A stretch of 64,000 nucleotides of DNA. Source: Blastococcus xanthinilyticus. Its GTDB lineage: Bacteria; Actinomycetota; Actinomycetes; Mycobacteriales; Geodermatophilaceae. The notes beneath the pieces were generated by a model, which worked only from the letters and a program-made list of their open reading frames with translations, was not told the DNA's origin and searched no databases. Every line of letters begins with the position of its first letter. The first letter of the stretch is position 1. The position numbers and the translations under genes are program-made. Positions 28,088-36,848 of this stretch are shown one piece after another. The DNA lies in assembly GCF_008124835.1 (NCBI RefSeq), contig NZ_VNHW01000007.1, positions 106,172 through 170,171 of the forward strand, given 5' to 3'.

Positions 28088-29091
28088 GCCGGCGCGTCCC
28101 CGGATCGGCGGATCGCCACGCCGGAGGGGTCGAGGTCCGCCGAGGTCAGCTCGCCGGGGCTGCGCAGCAGGACCAGCCCGCGCCGGTCGAGCTCGCGGGC
28201 CACCTGCACCTGGTGGTCGTCGACGTGCTCGCCGCGCTCGGCCAGCCGCGGCACCACGACCGGCCGCACCCCCAGCTCCAGCGCCCGCAGCAGGGTGCCG
28301 ACCCCGGAGTGGGTGACGAACACGTCGCTGCCGGCCACGAGCCGGTCGAAGTCCTCGGAGCGCAGCTCCCCGGCCACCGTTCCCGGCAGGTCGTCGCGGG
28401 TGGTCACGCCCAGCTGCCAGGTGACGGTGTCGCCCGGGCGCATCCGGTCCCGCACGGCGTCGACGAGCGCGTCGAAGCGGAACGGCTTGATGGTGCCGAG
28501 GCTGACGAAGATGCTGCGCCCCTCCCCGTTCCGGGCGGCGGGCCCGGCCGCGGGGACGACGGTGTAGTCGTCGAGGAGCGAGGGGCCCTGCCGCCAGCCG
28601 GGGCGGTCGGCCCAGGCGGCGTGCTGGCTGTAGCGCTGGATCCGCGGGAGCTTCTCGAGGATGCGGCCGGTGGCCGACGGCCCGTCGAAGCGGGAGACGC
28701 TCTCGATGTAGACCATCGGCAGGCGCCGCAGCTGCGCGATGGCGTAGGCGGAGATGCCGACCGCGGCACCGGTGCTCAGGACGACGTCGAAGCGCTCGCG
28801 GCGGGTCTCCCGGTGCAGCCGGACGGCGGCGCTGATCGCCGGGCGCAGGCCGCGGGGCGGCACGTAGTCGAGGGTGACGACCGGCCGGCCGCTCAGCAGC
28901 GAGCGGCTCTGCTCGGACTCGAAGGTGGCGAAGACCGAATCCGACCGGAGCTCGAACCGCTCGGCCCACCGGACGATCTGCGCGAGGTGCCCTCCCGTCG
29001 AGGCGACGAGGAGTGCCCGCCTGCCTCGCAGCGCGGCGGCGAGTTCCGCCGTCCCACCTGCCGGTTCGGTGAGCTCCCCTTCTGACGACAC
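28084..29091 (-). CDS. Fused Alg14/Alg13-type glycosyltransferase (PssD-PssE or MurG-like)
   Basis: 335 residues. The N-terminal half matches the Alg14/PssD acceptor-binding domain: LLVASTGGHLAQIVRW, VVLSTGAAVGISAY, PMVYIESVSRF. The C-terminal half matches Alg13/PssE, the GT28 C-terminal domain: IFVSLGTIKPFRFDALVDAV, VTHSGVGTLLRALELG, VVVPR...EHVDDHQ. In many capsule loci these are two separate proteins; here they are one chain. Likely transfers a sugar (glucuronic acid or similar) to the lipid-linked primer. GTG at 29091 was chosen because TACGCT lies 6 bases before it; an in-frame upstream extension to 29283 has no support. Confidence 0.85.
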   Translation of the reverse strand: MSSEGELTEPAGGTAELAAALRGRRALLVASTGGHLAQIVRWAERFELRSDSVFATFESEQSRSLLSGRPVVTLDYVPPRGLRPAISAAVRLHRETRRERFDVVLSTGAAVGISAYAIAQLRRLPMVYIESVSRFDGPSATGRILEKLPRIQRYSQHAAWADRPGWRQGPSLLDDYTVVPAAGPAARNGEGRSIFVSLGTIKPFRFDALVDAVRDRMRPGDTVTWQLGVTTRDDLPGTVAGELRSEDFDRLVAGSDVFVTHSGVGTLLRALELGVRPVVVPRLAERGEHVDDHQVQVARELDRRGLVLLRSPGELTSADLDPSGVAIRRSGDAPA

Positions 29092-29164
29092 CCCCGAAGC
29101 GTAAGGGGAGTCGGCGCCGCAGCCGTCGTCGTGGGCCACATTTCGCCGGTTGGTGTCAGCTTCG

Positions 29165-30676
29165 TCAGCGAACGGCCGCGGTTCTGGTGACCTGCGCCAC
29201 GTCGGCACCGCCGTCCGGAGCCGGCTCGGCGGCCGGCTGACCGTCGTCCGTCCGGTCCGCCTGGCCCCCGGGTGTCTTTCCACCGAACGATCCCAGCAGC
29301 CCCATCAGGAGGAACAGCGGGACGTAGGACGGCGGGGAGACGAATACCGGGTTGCCGGTCGACTCGAGCAGGTACTGGAAGATCCAGGCGATCCCGGTGA
29401 GGCCGAGCCAGCGCGCGATGGGGGCCTCGTCCCGCGACAGCCGGCGCAGCCGGCGGAAGACCGCGACGAGCGCGGCGACGAACACCAGGAGCCCGAGGAT
29501 GCCGGTCTCGCCGAGGATCGCCGGCCACATGGTGTCGGTGAGGAACAGCGCGTTGCCGGTGCGCTCGGAGAGGCCCCAGACGTTCTGGTAGCCGCGCTCC
29601 AGGTACAGCGGGCTGTAGAACTCCGAGGCCGTGTCCGAGCCGAACCGGCCGAATCCTGCGCCCAGCGGGAAGTGGTCGAGGGCGACGAAGAAGGAGTCCT
29701 TGGTCATGAGCGTGCGCGCCGCGGTGCCCTCGGACTGGTCGAAGTAGGTGGCCACGATGCCCTGCAGCGCGGTGAGCAGCGTGGACCAGAACACGACCAG
29801 GATGCCGGCGACGGTGGCCACCGCCGTGGCGAAGACGCCCGACCGGCCGGCCCGCGAGCTGAGCCACAGGAAGCTGCCGATCATCCCGAGCCAGGTCTTG
29901 CGCCGGAAGGAGAAGACCGCGACCAGCGCCATGCCGGCCGACATCAGCCAGGTGAAGCGGGTGCCACCCATGGTGGTGTTCCAGGCGACCAGCGCGAGGA
30001 AGCCCAGCGCGGACATGATGCCGAGCGTCCCGGGCTCCACGAACGGGCCGATGAGCGACGGGATGGCCGCCCGGTAGCTGACCTGCGGGATGTTGCCGAC
30101 CAGGCCCTGCCAGGTCTGCGGGATGGCCAGGTTCACCAGGGAGCAGGCGATGATGAAGAGCATGACGGCGACGCCGCCCTTGGCCAGCCGGCGCACGTCC
30201 GCGGCGCTCCACTGCACCTGGGCCACGGCCAGGGCGAGCAGGATGCCCTTGAGGGCGAGCGCCGAGCCGGACGCGAGGACGACCAGCGGCACGTTCGCGA
30301 CCAGGCCGCTGACGATGCCGAGCACCCCGAACAGGGTGAACCAGCCGAAGCCGGGGAACGTCCGGATCGGCTGGCCCCGGAGGATCCGCGGCCCGAGGCA
30401 GACCAGCAGCGACGCGGCGATCGACGCCTCGTCGAGGTAGTCGACCGGGGGGATGCCGCTGACCTGGGCCAGCGACTTGCTGAACAGGCACCCCAGGATC
30501 GCCAGCGCCACGAACCGCTTGGGGTGCTGGACGCCCCACACCAGCACCGGGACGCCGACGACGAGCAGCAGCACCGGCACCGGCTGGTAGGCCGCCCCGG
30601 CGGTGAGGACGGCGACGGCCAGCACGCACAGGGCCACGGTGCGCGGCATGGTCCTGGTCAGCGCATCGCCCACCAC
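29165..30676 (-). CDS. O-antigen-ligase/Wzy-like polysaccharide polymerase
   Basis: About 503 residues with roughly 11-12 membrane helices and one large extracytoplasmic loop (ATYFDQSEGTAARTL...FPLGAGFGRFGSD...GYQNVWGLSE...). The FPLGAGFGRFG stretch is typical of the WzyC/O-antigen ligase loop. A polar tail follows. It would polymerise lipid-linked repeat units outside the membrane. GTG at 30676 is preferred because GGAGGGGG lies just upstream; frames reaching 30931 read through non-conserved sequence. First gene of the leftward run with the fused and GT4 glycosyltransferases and the kinase; divergent from ugd. Confidence 0.8.
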   Translation of the reverse strand: MVGDALTRTMPRTVALCVLAVAVLTAGAAYQPVPVLLLVVGVPVLVWGVQHPKRFVALAILGCLFSKSLAQVSGIPPVDYLDEASIAASLLVCLGPRILRGQPIRTFPGFGWFTLFGVLGIVSGLVANVPLVVLASGSALALKGILLALAVAQVQWSAADVRRLAKGGVAVMLFIIACSLVNLAIPQTWQGLVGNIPQVSYRAAIPSLIGPFVEPGTLGIMSALGFLALVAWNTTMGGTRFTWLMSAGMALVAVFSFRRKTWLGMIGSFLWLSSRAGRSGVFATAVATVAGILVVFWSTLLTALQGIVATYFDQSEGTAARTLMTKDSFFVALDHFPLGAGFGRFGSDTASEFYSPLYLERGYQNVWGLSERTGNALFLTDTMWPAILGETGILGLLVFVAALVAVFRRLRRLSRDEAPIARWLGLTGIAWIFQYLLESTGNPVFVSPPSYVPLFLLMGLLGSFGGKTPGGQADRTDDGQPAAEPAPDGGADVAQVTRTAAVR

Positions 30677-30985
30677 GGCCCCCTCCACGCCCCGCAGCCG
30701 CACGGCACGGCTGTACGACTCCCGCTCGGTCCGGCGCAGCGTGACACGCGGCCGGGCCACCGACAATGCCACGCACCCGCCACCGCCCGGCCGGACGACG
30801 TCCCCCACATGACGCAGGACACACCCGGACGGGTGGTCCGGCCCCCGCTCGGACCACTTCTCGGCTTCTCCGCGCCTCCCGGCTGGCCAGGCGGGCGGTG
30901 CGTGCACGACCATGGCGGGGGCCCGCGGCACGACGCGCGGGCCGACGACCTGCCTCTACACCCCGATCGAACCCTGGAGCACTGC
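30677..30985. other. 309-bp divergent intergenic region
   Basis: Separates the Wzy-like gene (minus) from the UDP-sugar dehydrogenase (plus). It contains one clear inverted repeat, GTGGTCCG (30833-30840) and CGGACCAC (30850-30857), with a 9-base spacer. GGAG for the right gene is near 30976. No convincing coding frame. Confidence 0.45.
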
Positions 30986-32305
30986 GTGAAGATCTCGGTC
31001 ATCGGCTGCGGATACCTGGGGGCCGTGCACGCCGCCTCGATGGCCGAGCTGGGTCATGACGTCGTCGGCATCGACGTCGACGCCCCGAAGATCGAGTCGC
31101 TGTCGCAGGCCCGGGCCCCGTTCTACGAGCCGGGCTTCGAGGAGCTGCTGGAGCGCACCCTGGCCACCGGGCGGCTGCGCTTCACCACCGACTTCGCCGA
31201 CGCCGCCGGTGCGGCGGTGCACTTCGTCTGCGTCGGCACCCCGCAGAAGCGCGGCGAGTACGCCGCCGACATGCGCTACGTGCAGGGCGCGGTCGAGTCG
31301 CTGCTCGACGTCCTCGCCCCCGGCGAGCTGGTGGTCGGCAAGTCCACCGTGCCGGTGGGGACGGCGGCCGTCCTGGCCGAGCTGGTCGCGGCGAAGGTGC
31401 CCGGCGCGCTGCTCGCCTGGAATCCCGAGTTCCTGCGCGAGGGCTTCGCCGTCCAGGACACCCTGCACCCCGACCGGCTGGTCTACGGCCTGCCGGCCGG
31501 CGCGGACGGCGACACCGCGCGGGCGCTGCTCGACGAGGTGTACGCCACGATCGTCGAGCGCGGCACCCCGAAGGTGGAGAGCGACTACGCCACCGCCGAG
31601 ATGGTGAAGACCGCGGCGAACTCCTTCCTCGCCACCAAGATCTCCTTCATCAACGCCATGGCCGAGCTGTGCGAGGCCACCGGCGCCGACGTGAAGCTGC
31701 TGGCCGACGCGATCGGCTACGACGACCGGATCGGCCGCAAGTTCCTCAACGCCGGGCTCGGCTTCGGCGGCGGCTGCCTGCCCAAGGACATCCGCGCGTT
31801 CATGGCCCGCGCCGGGGAGCTGGGCGCCGACCAGGCGCTGACGTTCCTGCGCGAGGTCGACAACATCAACATGCGCCGGCGCATCCGCATGGTGGAGTTG
31901 GCCCGCGAGGTGCTCGACGGCTCGCTGCTGGGCAAGCGGGTCGCCGTCCTGGGTGCGGCCTTCAAGCCCGACAGCGACGACATCCGCGACTCCCCCGCGC
32001 TCAACGTCGCCGCCCAGCTGCAGCTGCAGGGCGCGGTGGTGCGGGTGACCGACCCGGCCGCGGTGGAGAACAGCCGCCGGCTGTGGCCGCAGCTGGACTA
32101 CGCGGCCACCCCCGAGGAGGCCGCCGAGGGCGCCGACGCCGTCCTGGTGCTCACCGAGTGGAAGCAGTACCGCGAGCTCGACCCGGTCGCCTTCGGCCGG
32201 GTGGTGCGGCAGAAGCGGGTGCTCGACGGCCGCAACGCCCTGAGCCGGACGGCCTGGACCTCGGCCGGCTGGACCTACCGGGCACTCGGCCGCCGCGCCG
32301 GCTGA
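30986..32305 (+). CDS. ugd: UDP-glucose/GDP-mannose 6-dehydrogenase family (probable UDP-glucose dehydrogenase)
   Basis: 439 residues. NAD-binding GCGYLGAVHA at the N-terminus, VGKSTVPVGTA, WNPEFLREGFAVQD, the Lys-Asn region MVKTAANSFLATKISFINAMAE, and the catalytic cysteine in GFGGGCLPKD. The C-terminal UDP-binding domain has LGAAFKPDSDDIRDSPAL. These define enzymes oxidising a nucleotide sugar twice to a uronic acid. UDP-glucose is the most likely substrate, but GDP-mannose or UDP-GlcNAc cannot be excluded. GTG at 30986 with GGAG upstream. It would supply uronic acid for the exopolysaccharide and for the TupA-like amide ligase. Confidence 0.9.
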   Translation: MKISVIGCGYLGAVHAASMAELGHDVVGIDVDAPKIESLSQARAPFYEPGFEELLERTLATGRLRFTTDFADAAGAAVHFVCVGTPQKRGEYAADMRYVQGAVESLLDVLAPGELVVGKSTVPVGTAAVLAELVAAKVPGALLAWNPEFLREGFAVQDTLHPDRLVYGLPAGADGDTARALLDEVYATIVERGTPKVESDYATAEMVKTAANSFLATKISFINAMAELCEATGADVKLLADAIGYDDRIGRKFLNAGLGFGGGCLPKDIRAFMARAGELGADQALTFLREVDNINMRRRIRMVELAREVLDGSLLGKRVAVLGAAFKPDSDDIRDSPALNVAAQLQLQGAVVRVTDPAAVENSRRLWPQLDYAATPEEAAEGADAVLVLTEWKQYRELDPVAFGRVVRQKRVLDGRNALSRTAWTSAGWTYRALGRRAG

Positions 32306-32349
32306 GCGCGGATGCCCGACCCCCTCCCGCCGTCCCGGGCGCCCGGCCG

Positions 32350-33678
32350 ATGCTGAGCCGGGTGGGCCGGGCGCTGCGCGGCGGCAAGCTCGCCAGCAAG
32401 GCGGCGACCTTCGCCGACCAGGCGATCTCCAGCGCCAGCAACATGCTGCTGTCGGTGTCGATCGCCTCGAACGTGAGCGCCAGCGTCTTCGGTGAGTTCG
32501 CGATCATCTACAGCATCTACTGGCTGCTGCTGGGCGGCACCCGCGCCGCCGTCCTGGACCCGCTGCTGATCACCCGGACGAACGTGCTGAAGGGCGCGCC
32601 GGTCCACCTGGTCGCCGCGGCGTCGGCGACGCTGGTCGGCGCCCTCGGCATCCCGGTGGGCCTGCTCCTGCTGGCCACGCCGCTGGACACCGCCTGGGTC
32701 GTCTTCTTCCTCGGGCTGCCGGTGCTGCTGCTGCAGGACGCGCTGCGCTACATCGGGTTCCTGGAGCAGCGGCCGGGCCGGGCGGTGCTGCTGGACGGCG
32801 TCTGGCTGGTGGTCATGGTGGTGGCCACGGTGCTCGCCATGACCGGGGCCATCTCGGGGACGGCGGCGGTGCTGGCCCTGTGGGTGCTCGGCGCGCTGCT
32901 GGCCGACGTGATCGGTCTCGCCGCCTTCCGCCTCCGCCGCGAACCGCTGCGGCTGCGGGCCCGGCTGCGGGCGATGTGGCCGGTCTCCGGGCCGCTGCTC
33001 GGCGACTTCGCGCTCTCCTCGGGCTCCGGGCAGCTGACCGTGTTCGTGCTGCCGCTGGTGGCGAGCACCGCGCTGCTCGGCTCGCTCAAGGCGGCCCAGG
33101 TGGCCAACGGCCCGCTCAACATCACCGTGGCCGCCGCGAGCGTCATCTGCCTGCCGATGGTGGCGAACGCGGTGGACTCCGGCGGCGGCCGGGCGGCCGC
33201 GCTGCGCATCGGTCGGTTCGCCTCGCTGGCGCTGGCCGGGGTGGCGGTCGTCTACGGCGCCGTCCTCCTGCTGCTCCCGCAGGGCGTGGGCGAGGCGCTG
33301 TTCGGCCAGTCGTGGGGCTCGGGCTGGCTGGTGGCCGCGGTGAGCCTGCAGATGGTGCTGTTCGGCATCACCCACGGGGCGCTGCTGGCGCTGCGCGGCT
33401 CGCGCAACACCAAGGTGGCGCTCCGGGTCCGGCTGGCGGTGGCGCCGGTGGCGGTGTTCCTGCCGGTGGCGCTCACCGCCGTGTGGGGCCGGGCGGGGCT
33501 GATGGCCGGGCTGATCATCGCCGCCTCGGCCATGTCGCTGGTGAGCTGGCTGGTCGCCGTCCGGGTGGTGCCGCAGCCGCCGCCGCCCGGTGCCGACGAC
33601 GTACCGGAGGCCGACCTGCCCGACGACGCCCCGACCGGTAAGAACCCGCTGGGCTCCCCGGCGTCCGCGGCGCAGTAG
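32350..33678 (+). CDS. Polysaccharide flippase (Wzx-like), copy 1
   Basis: 442 residues with about 12 helices and few charged residues in them. The opening pattern (KAATFADQAISSASNMLLSVSIASNVSASVFGEFAIIYSIYWL) is like MATE/MOP-superfamily polysaccharide exporters. The polar tail ends SAAQ. It would flip lipid-linked repeat units to the outer face for the Wzy-like polymerase. It starts 44 bases after ugd and is likely in the same transcript. A second, divergent flippase is at 58843-60189. Confidence 0.85.
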   Translation: MLSRVGRALRGGKLASKAATFADQAISSASNMLLSVSIASNVSASVFGEFAIIYSIYWLLLGGTRAAVLDPLLITRTNVLKGAPVHLVAAASATLVGALGIPVGLLLLATPLDTAWVVFFLGLPVLLLQDALRYIGFLEQRPGRAVLLDGVWLVVMVVATVLAMTGAISGTAAVLALWVLGALLADVIGLAAFRLRREPLRLRARLRAMWPVSGPLLGDFALSSGSGQLTVFVLPLVASTALLGSLKAAQVANGPLNITVAAASVICLPMVANAVDSGGGRAAALRIGRFASLALAGVAVVYGAVLLLLPQGVGEALFGQSWGSGWLVAAVSLQMVLFGITHGALLALRGSRNTKVALRVRLAVAPVAVFLPVALTAVWGRAGLMAGLIIAASAMSLVSWLVAVRVVPQPPPPGADDVPEADLPDDAPTGKNPLGSPASAAQ

Positions 33679-33833
33679 CACCGGGGCTGCCAGCCGATCA
33701 GACGGTGGCCCGAGGCTCAGCAGGCGCGCCGATCTCCGGACTGGAGCGGGCGATGGCAGAGCGTACGAGTCGGTCGGGTCTGCTCGGGATCCGCTTCACG
33801 CGACTGCGTTCTGAGGGCATCTGATCCGCCCGG

Positions 33834-35295
33834 CTATTCGCGTGGGACCGGTTCTCCGCGTGGGTAGCCGACGATGATCTCGGTGCCGTCTTCGCGGTAG
33901 GTGCGCCAGCGTTTCGCGACCGGGTCCCAGGCGATGGAGAAGCCGTGGTGGACACAAGGTGCGAGTGGCGTTCGCAGAGCAACGCTGTGTTGGCCACCGA
34001 TGTCTCGCCGTGGTCGGCGATCCACTCCTGGACATGATGGGCGTCGCACCACCAGGTCGGAGCGGAGCAGCCGGCGAACACGCAGCCGCCGTCGCGGGCG
34101 TCGGCCGCCTTGCGGATGGGTGCGGGCACGAGCCGTTGCGTACGGCTGATGTTCAGCGGCATGCCGTCGGGGCCGAAGAGCACCCGGGTGATGATCGAGT
34201 CGCAGGCCAGTTGGCGGGCCACCTCGTTGGACACCCGCTGACCTGATCCCAGCCGAGCGGCGCCCGCGATCACGTCCGGGTCGAGCAGGTCCTCAGCGGA
34301 GATGGTGGCCGCGACCTGCGCGTGGTGCTTGCGCAGCATCGGGGTGTCGGCGGCGGCCAACGCGTTGTCGGCGAGCTGGACGAGGGCGTCGGCCATCTCC
34401 TGGGCGTGGCTGCGGTCGTCGTCGGCGACCCGGCCGGCCTGCTGGTAGGCGGTGAGCGCGGTAGCGACCTTCTCGTAGCCGGCGGCGTCGAGGTGGCCGT
34501 GGAAGGTTCCGCCACCCTCGGCGCCGGCCGAGGGGGTGAGGTGCAGTTCCCGGCGTCGGGTGGGGTCGGGTTCGGGCCCGTCGGGGTCGATCCAGTCCAG
34601 CATGCGCCCGACCACGGCAGGCAGCGTCTCGGGATGGTCGCCGGTCGCGCAGGCCAGGAGCGTCGCGTCGACGCCGTCCGCTCCGTACAGGTCCACGCCG
34701 AGCTCGGCCGCGGCGGCCAGCCGGACCGGGGTGGCGACCTTGGCCACGACCGCGGTCTGATCGGGGGTGACCCGGCCGGCACGGGCGGCCTCGGACCACC
34801 GCGGCAGTTGCTCCAACGTCCGTCCGGCTCTCGTCAGCCGGGCGGCGGCGGCGGCGACGTTCAGGTGCCCCGACATCCACCTTTTGATCGTCTTGTGCCC
34901 GTCGAACTCCGCGGCCTGGCGCACTCGGCGGCCCGGACGGTCTGGGCCACAGCGGCCTCGATGACGTTCTGCAGCTGGCTCAGCCCGCGGATCCGGGCCA
35001 GCAACACCGGCGCCTGGGTGGCAGGTGAGCCGTCGAGAGGATTCACCCCGGCCAGCTCGAGGGCGCCGGCCAGGACGGCAGCGACGTCGTCGGGCAGTTC
35101 CAACGACGTCTGCCGGGCTGCTTCGCGCTCGGCCGCTCGTGCGGCCGTCGCCTCCGCGGCCAGAGCCGAGGCCGCGTCCCGGCCGGCCGCCGCGGGCGGA
35201 GCAGGCGCTGGAGTCGGAGTCGGAGTCGGAGTCGGGCAGCCGAGCCGGAAGGTGCCAGCATCCGGGACGGGGAGGAAGCCGTCGTCCAGACCCAT
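33834..35295 (-). pseudogene. DUF222/HNH endonuclease gene with two frameshifts
   Basis: The reading runs in three pieces. Residues 1 to ~125 (35295 to ~34921) carry the N-terminal DUF222 part (LPDDVAAVLAGALELAGVNPL ... LQNVIEAAVAQTVRAAE). The frame then shifts near 34921 and continues QAAEFDGHKTIKRWMSGHLN through the rest of DUF222 and the HNH motif (GGCVFAGCSAPTWWCDAHHVQEW ... ANTALLCERH). It shifts again near 33960 to read HHGFSIAWDPVAKRWRTYRED and stops at 33834. Both breaks fall in conserved sequence, so the gene is probably dead unless they are sequencing errors. Such genes are multicopy and mobile-like in actinobacteria. Confidence 0.8.
35211..35234. repeat. Hexanucleotide repeat (GAGTCG)4
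   Basis: Four tandem GAGTCG units coding for Pro-Thr repeats on the minus strand inside the HNH pseudogene's N-terminal part. A unit change does not alter the frame. Confidence 0.85.
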
Positions 35296-35563
35296 GACGC
35301 CCTCCTCTGGGTCGACTCGCTACTCGAACGTGTGTTCGAAAGGTACCGCGAACGTCCTGCATCGACAACTCGAACCTGCTGGTCAGCGCCTCCTTTGCCC
35401 GAGGCGGATGCAGTCACCTGCGGCACCCGGCCTCGCCCGGCCGCCGGACGCCCGTCCGGGGTGGACCCGTGCGATCTTCGACGAGCCGCGTCGCTCCTGG
35501 CCGGAAGGGCATTCACGCTTCCGACGCGCAGTCACACGCCTGTTCGACGGTGGAACGGGCCGC

Positions 35564-36535
35564 TCAGTCCGCCGCCGGCTCGAGGGCCACGGCCTCGCGG
35601 GTATCGCCGCGCAGGGCGTCGGAGAAGTACACGGTGTGCTCGCGGCGGGTGTTGTTGGCCGCGTAGATGCCCTGCTTCAGGTAGGCGCTCTGCCCCTCGT
35701 AGAGGTTGGCCGCCGCGGCGTCCACCACCTGCTCGCCGTCGATCCACACCCGGGTGCTGCCCTCGTCGGGGTCCGTGGACCACTTGATGCGCACGGTGTG
35801 GTCGAGCCACTCGCCCCGCTCCAGCGGGCCCAGGTCGTACACGGCGGTGTGCTCCACCCGCTCCTCGCCGAGCACCCCGCCGCGCACCGACATCCGCAGC
35901 TCAGGCTGGTCGCCGTCGGTGACCCACAGGTCGATGTTCGGTGAGCCGGTGTTCGCCGTCTGGTGCCACTGGGTGTAGATCAGGAACTCGTCGCGGCCGT
36001 CCCACCGGAAGTCCTCGGGGAAGTACGTCGACCACGAGTACCACTGCACGTCGCCCTCCTCGGGCGAGCCGGCCTCCTCGATTGTCGAGCGCACCTCACC
36101 GCGGATGGTCGTGTCGACGCCGAAGGTGAAGTCGCCCGGCCGGGCGCTGAAGGCCCCGGAGTGCTCGTACCCCGGGCGGACCGGCTCGTCGACGACGCGC
36201 ACCTGCTCGGGACGGGCGGCGTGCACCTCGCTCCACGCCGAGAGGGTGCCGTCGTCGTAGCTCCACACCTGGTCGGGCCGCCGGGGGTCGTCCAGGGTCG
36301 GCGACGTCGTGGGCGCCGAGGAGGTGCTGCGCGACGTGGAGAACTGGTCGGTCGCTACCGGGTCCAGCTCCGACCGCGGGACCTCGGTGGTCTCGATCGG
36401 CGTGGACGGCGGCTCCGCGGTGGCGACGGTGGGGTCGCTGCCGGACGGGCGGGGGTCGTCGGAACCGCAGGCCGCGAGCGTCAGCGAGACCGACACCGCC
36501 AGGGCGAGCGGGATCCGGCGGCGGCCTCGCGTCAC
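35564..36535 (-). CDS. Lipoprotein with polysaccharide-lyase-like domain (paralogue of 5684-7018)
   Basis: 323 residues. A lipoprotein signal (VTRGRRRIPLALAVSVSLTLAAC with LAAC lipobox) leads into a ~75-residue Ser/Thr/Pro linker. The same jelly-roll domain as the gene at 5684 follows: VQWYSWSTYFPEDFRWDG, FLIYTQWHQTANTGSPNIDLW, VWIDGEQVV, AYLKQGIYAANNT. The domain matches the heparin-lyase I-like Polysacc_lyase family; enzyme activity is inferred only. The Fn3 domain of the paralogue is missing and the anchor differs (lipid instead of free secretion). GTG at 36535 has AGAGGAAG upstream. Divergent from an acyltransferase gene. Confidence 0.78.
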   Translation of the reverse strand: MTRGRRRIPLALAVSVSLTLAACGSDDPRPSGSDPTVATAEPPSTPIETTEVPRSELDPVATDQFSTSRSTSSAPTTSPTLDDPRRPDQVWSYDDGTLSAWSEVHAARPEQVRVVDEPVRPGYEHSGAFSARPGDFTFGVDTTIRGEVRSTIEEAGSPEEGDVQWYSWSTYFPEDFRWDGRDEFLIYTQWHQTANTGSPNIDLWVTDGDQPELRMSVRGGVLGEERVEHTAVYDLGPLERGEWLDHTVRIKWSTDPDEGSTRVWIDGEQVVDAAAANLYEGQSAYLKQGIYAANNTRREHTVYFSDALRGDTREAVALEPAAD

Positions 36536-36848
36536 AGCACTTCCTCTTGGCACGGGTTCGCGGGGCAGTGGGCGATGCGGCGCCCCGAGCACATCCGGGC
36601 CCGGCACTGCGGTGGCCGGCTCCGGCCACCCGAACGAGCGGACACCCGAGCGTACCCATCGATGCCGCGTGCCCGCTGGGACCGCTGGGACCGCTGCCCA
36701 CGATCGGGGTAACGCAGCGTTCACGTGATGCTGCCCTCGCCGACCAGCGCCGATGGCGTCGCGCCCCTATATTCGAGTGGATGATCTTTACCCGGTGCAG
36801 CCTCGCCCAGCAGCGCCGGACGCTTTCCGTGCGTGGAGGGCAGTGAGG
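36536..36848. other. 313-bp divergent intergenic region
   Basis: Between the lipoprotein gene (minus) and the acyltransferase gene (plus). An unusually AT-rich TATATT at 36768-36773 is a good rightward -10 and would give a ~70-base leader. GGAGGGCAGTGAGG before 36849 is the ribosome site. Nothing else recognised. Confidence 0.5.

Noticed and set aside
35211-35234. Phase-variable switch by the (GAGTCG)4 repeat
   Set aside because: The unit is six bases, so changes would not alter the frame; the observed frameshifts lie elsewhere.
36753-36848. Longer N-terminus for the acyltransferase from ATG 36753
   Set aside because: The extra 32 residues are not conserved-looking, and the ATG at 36849 has a much better ribosome site after the TATATT box.
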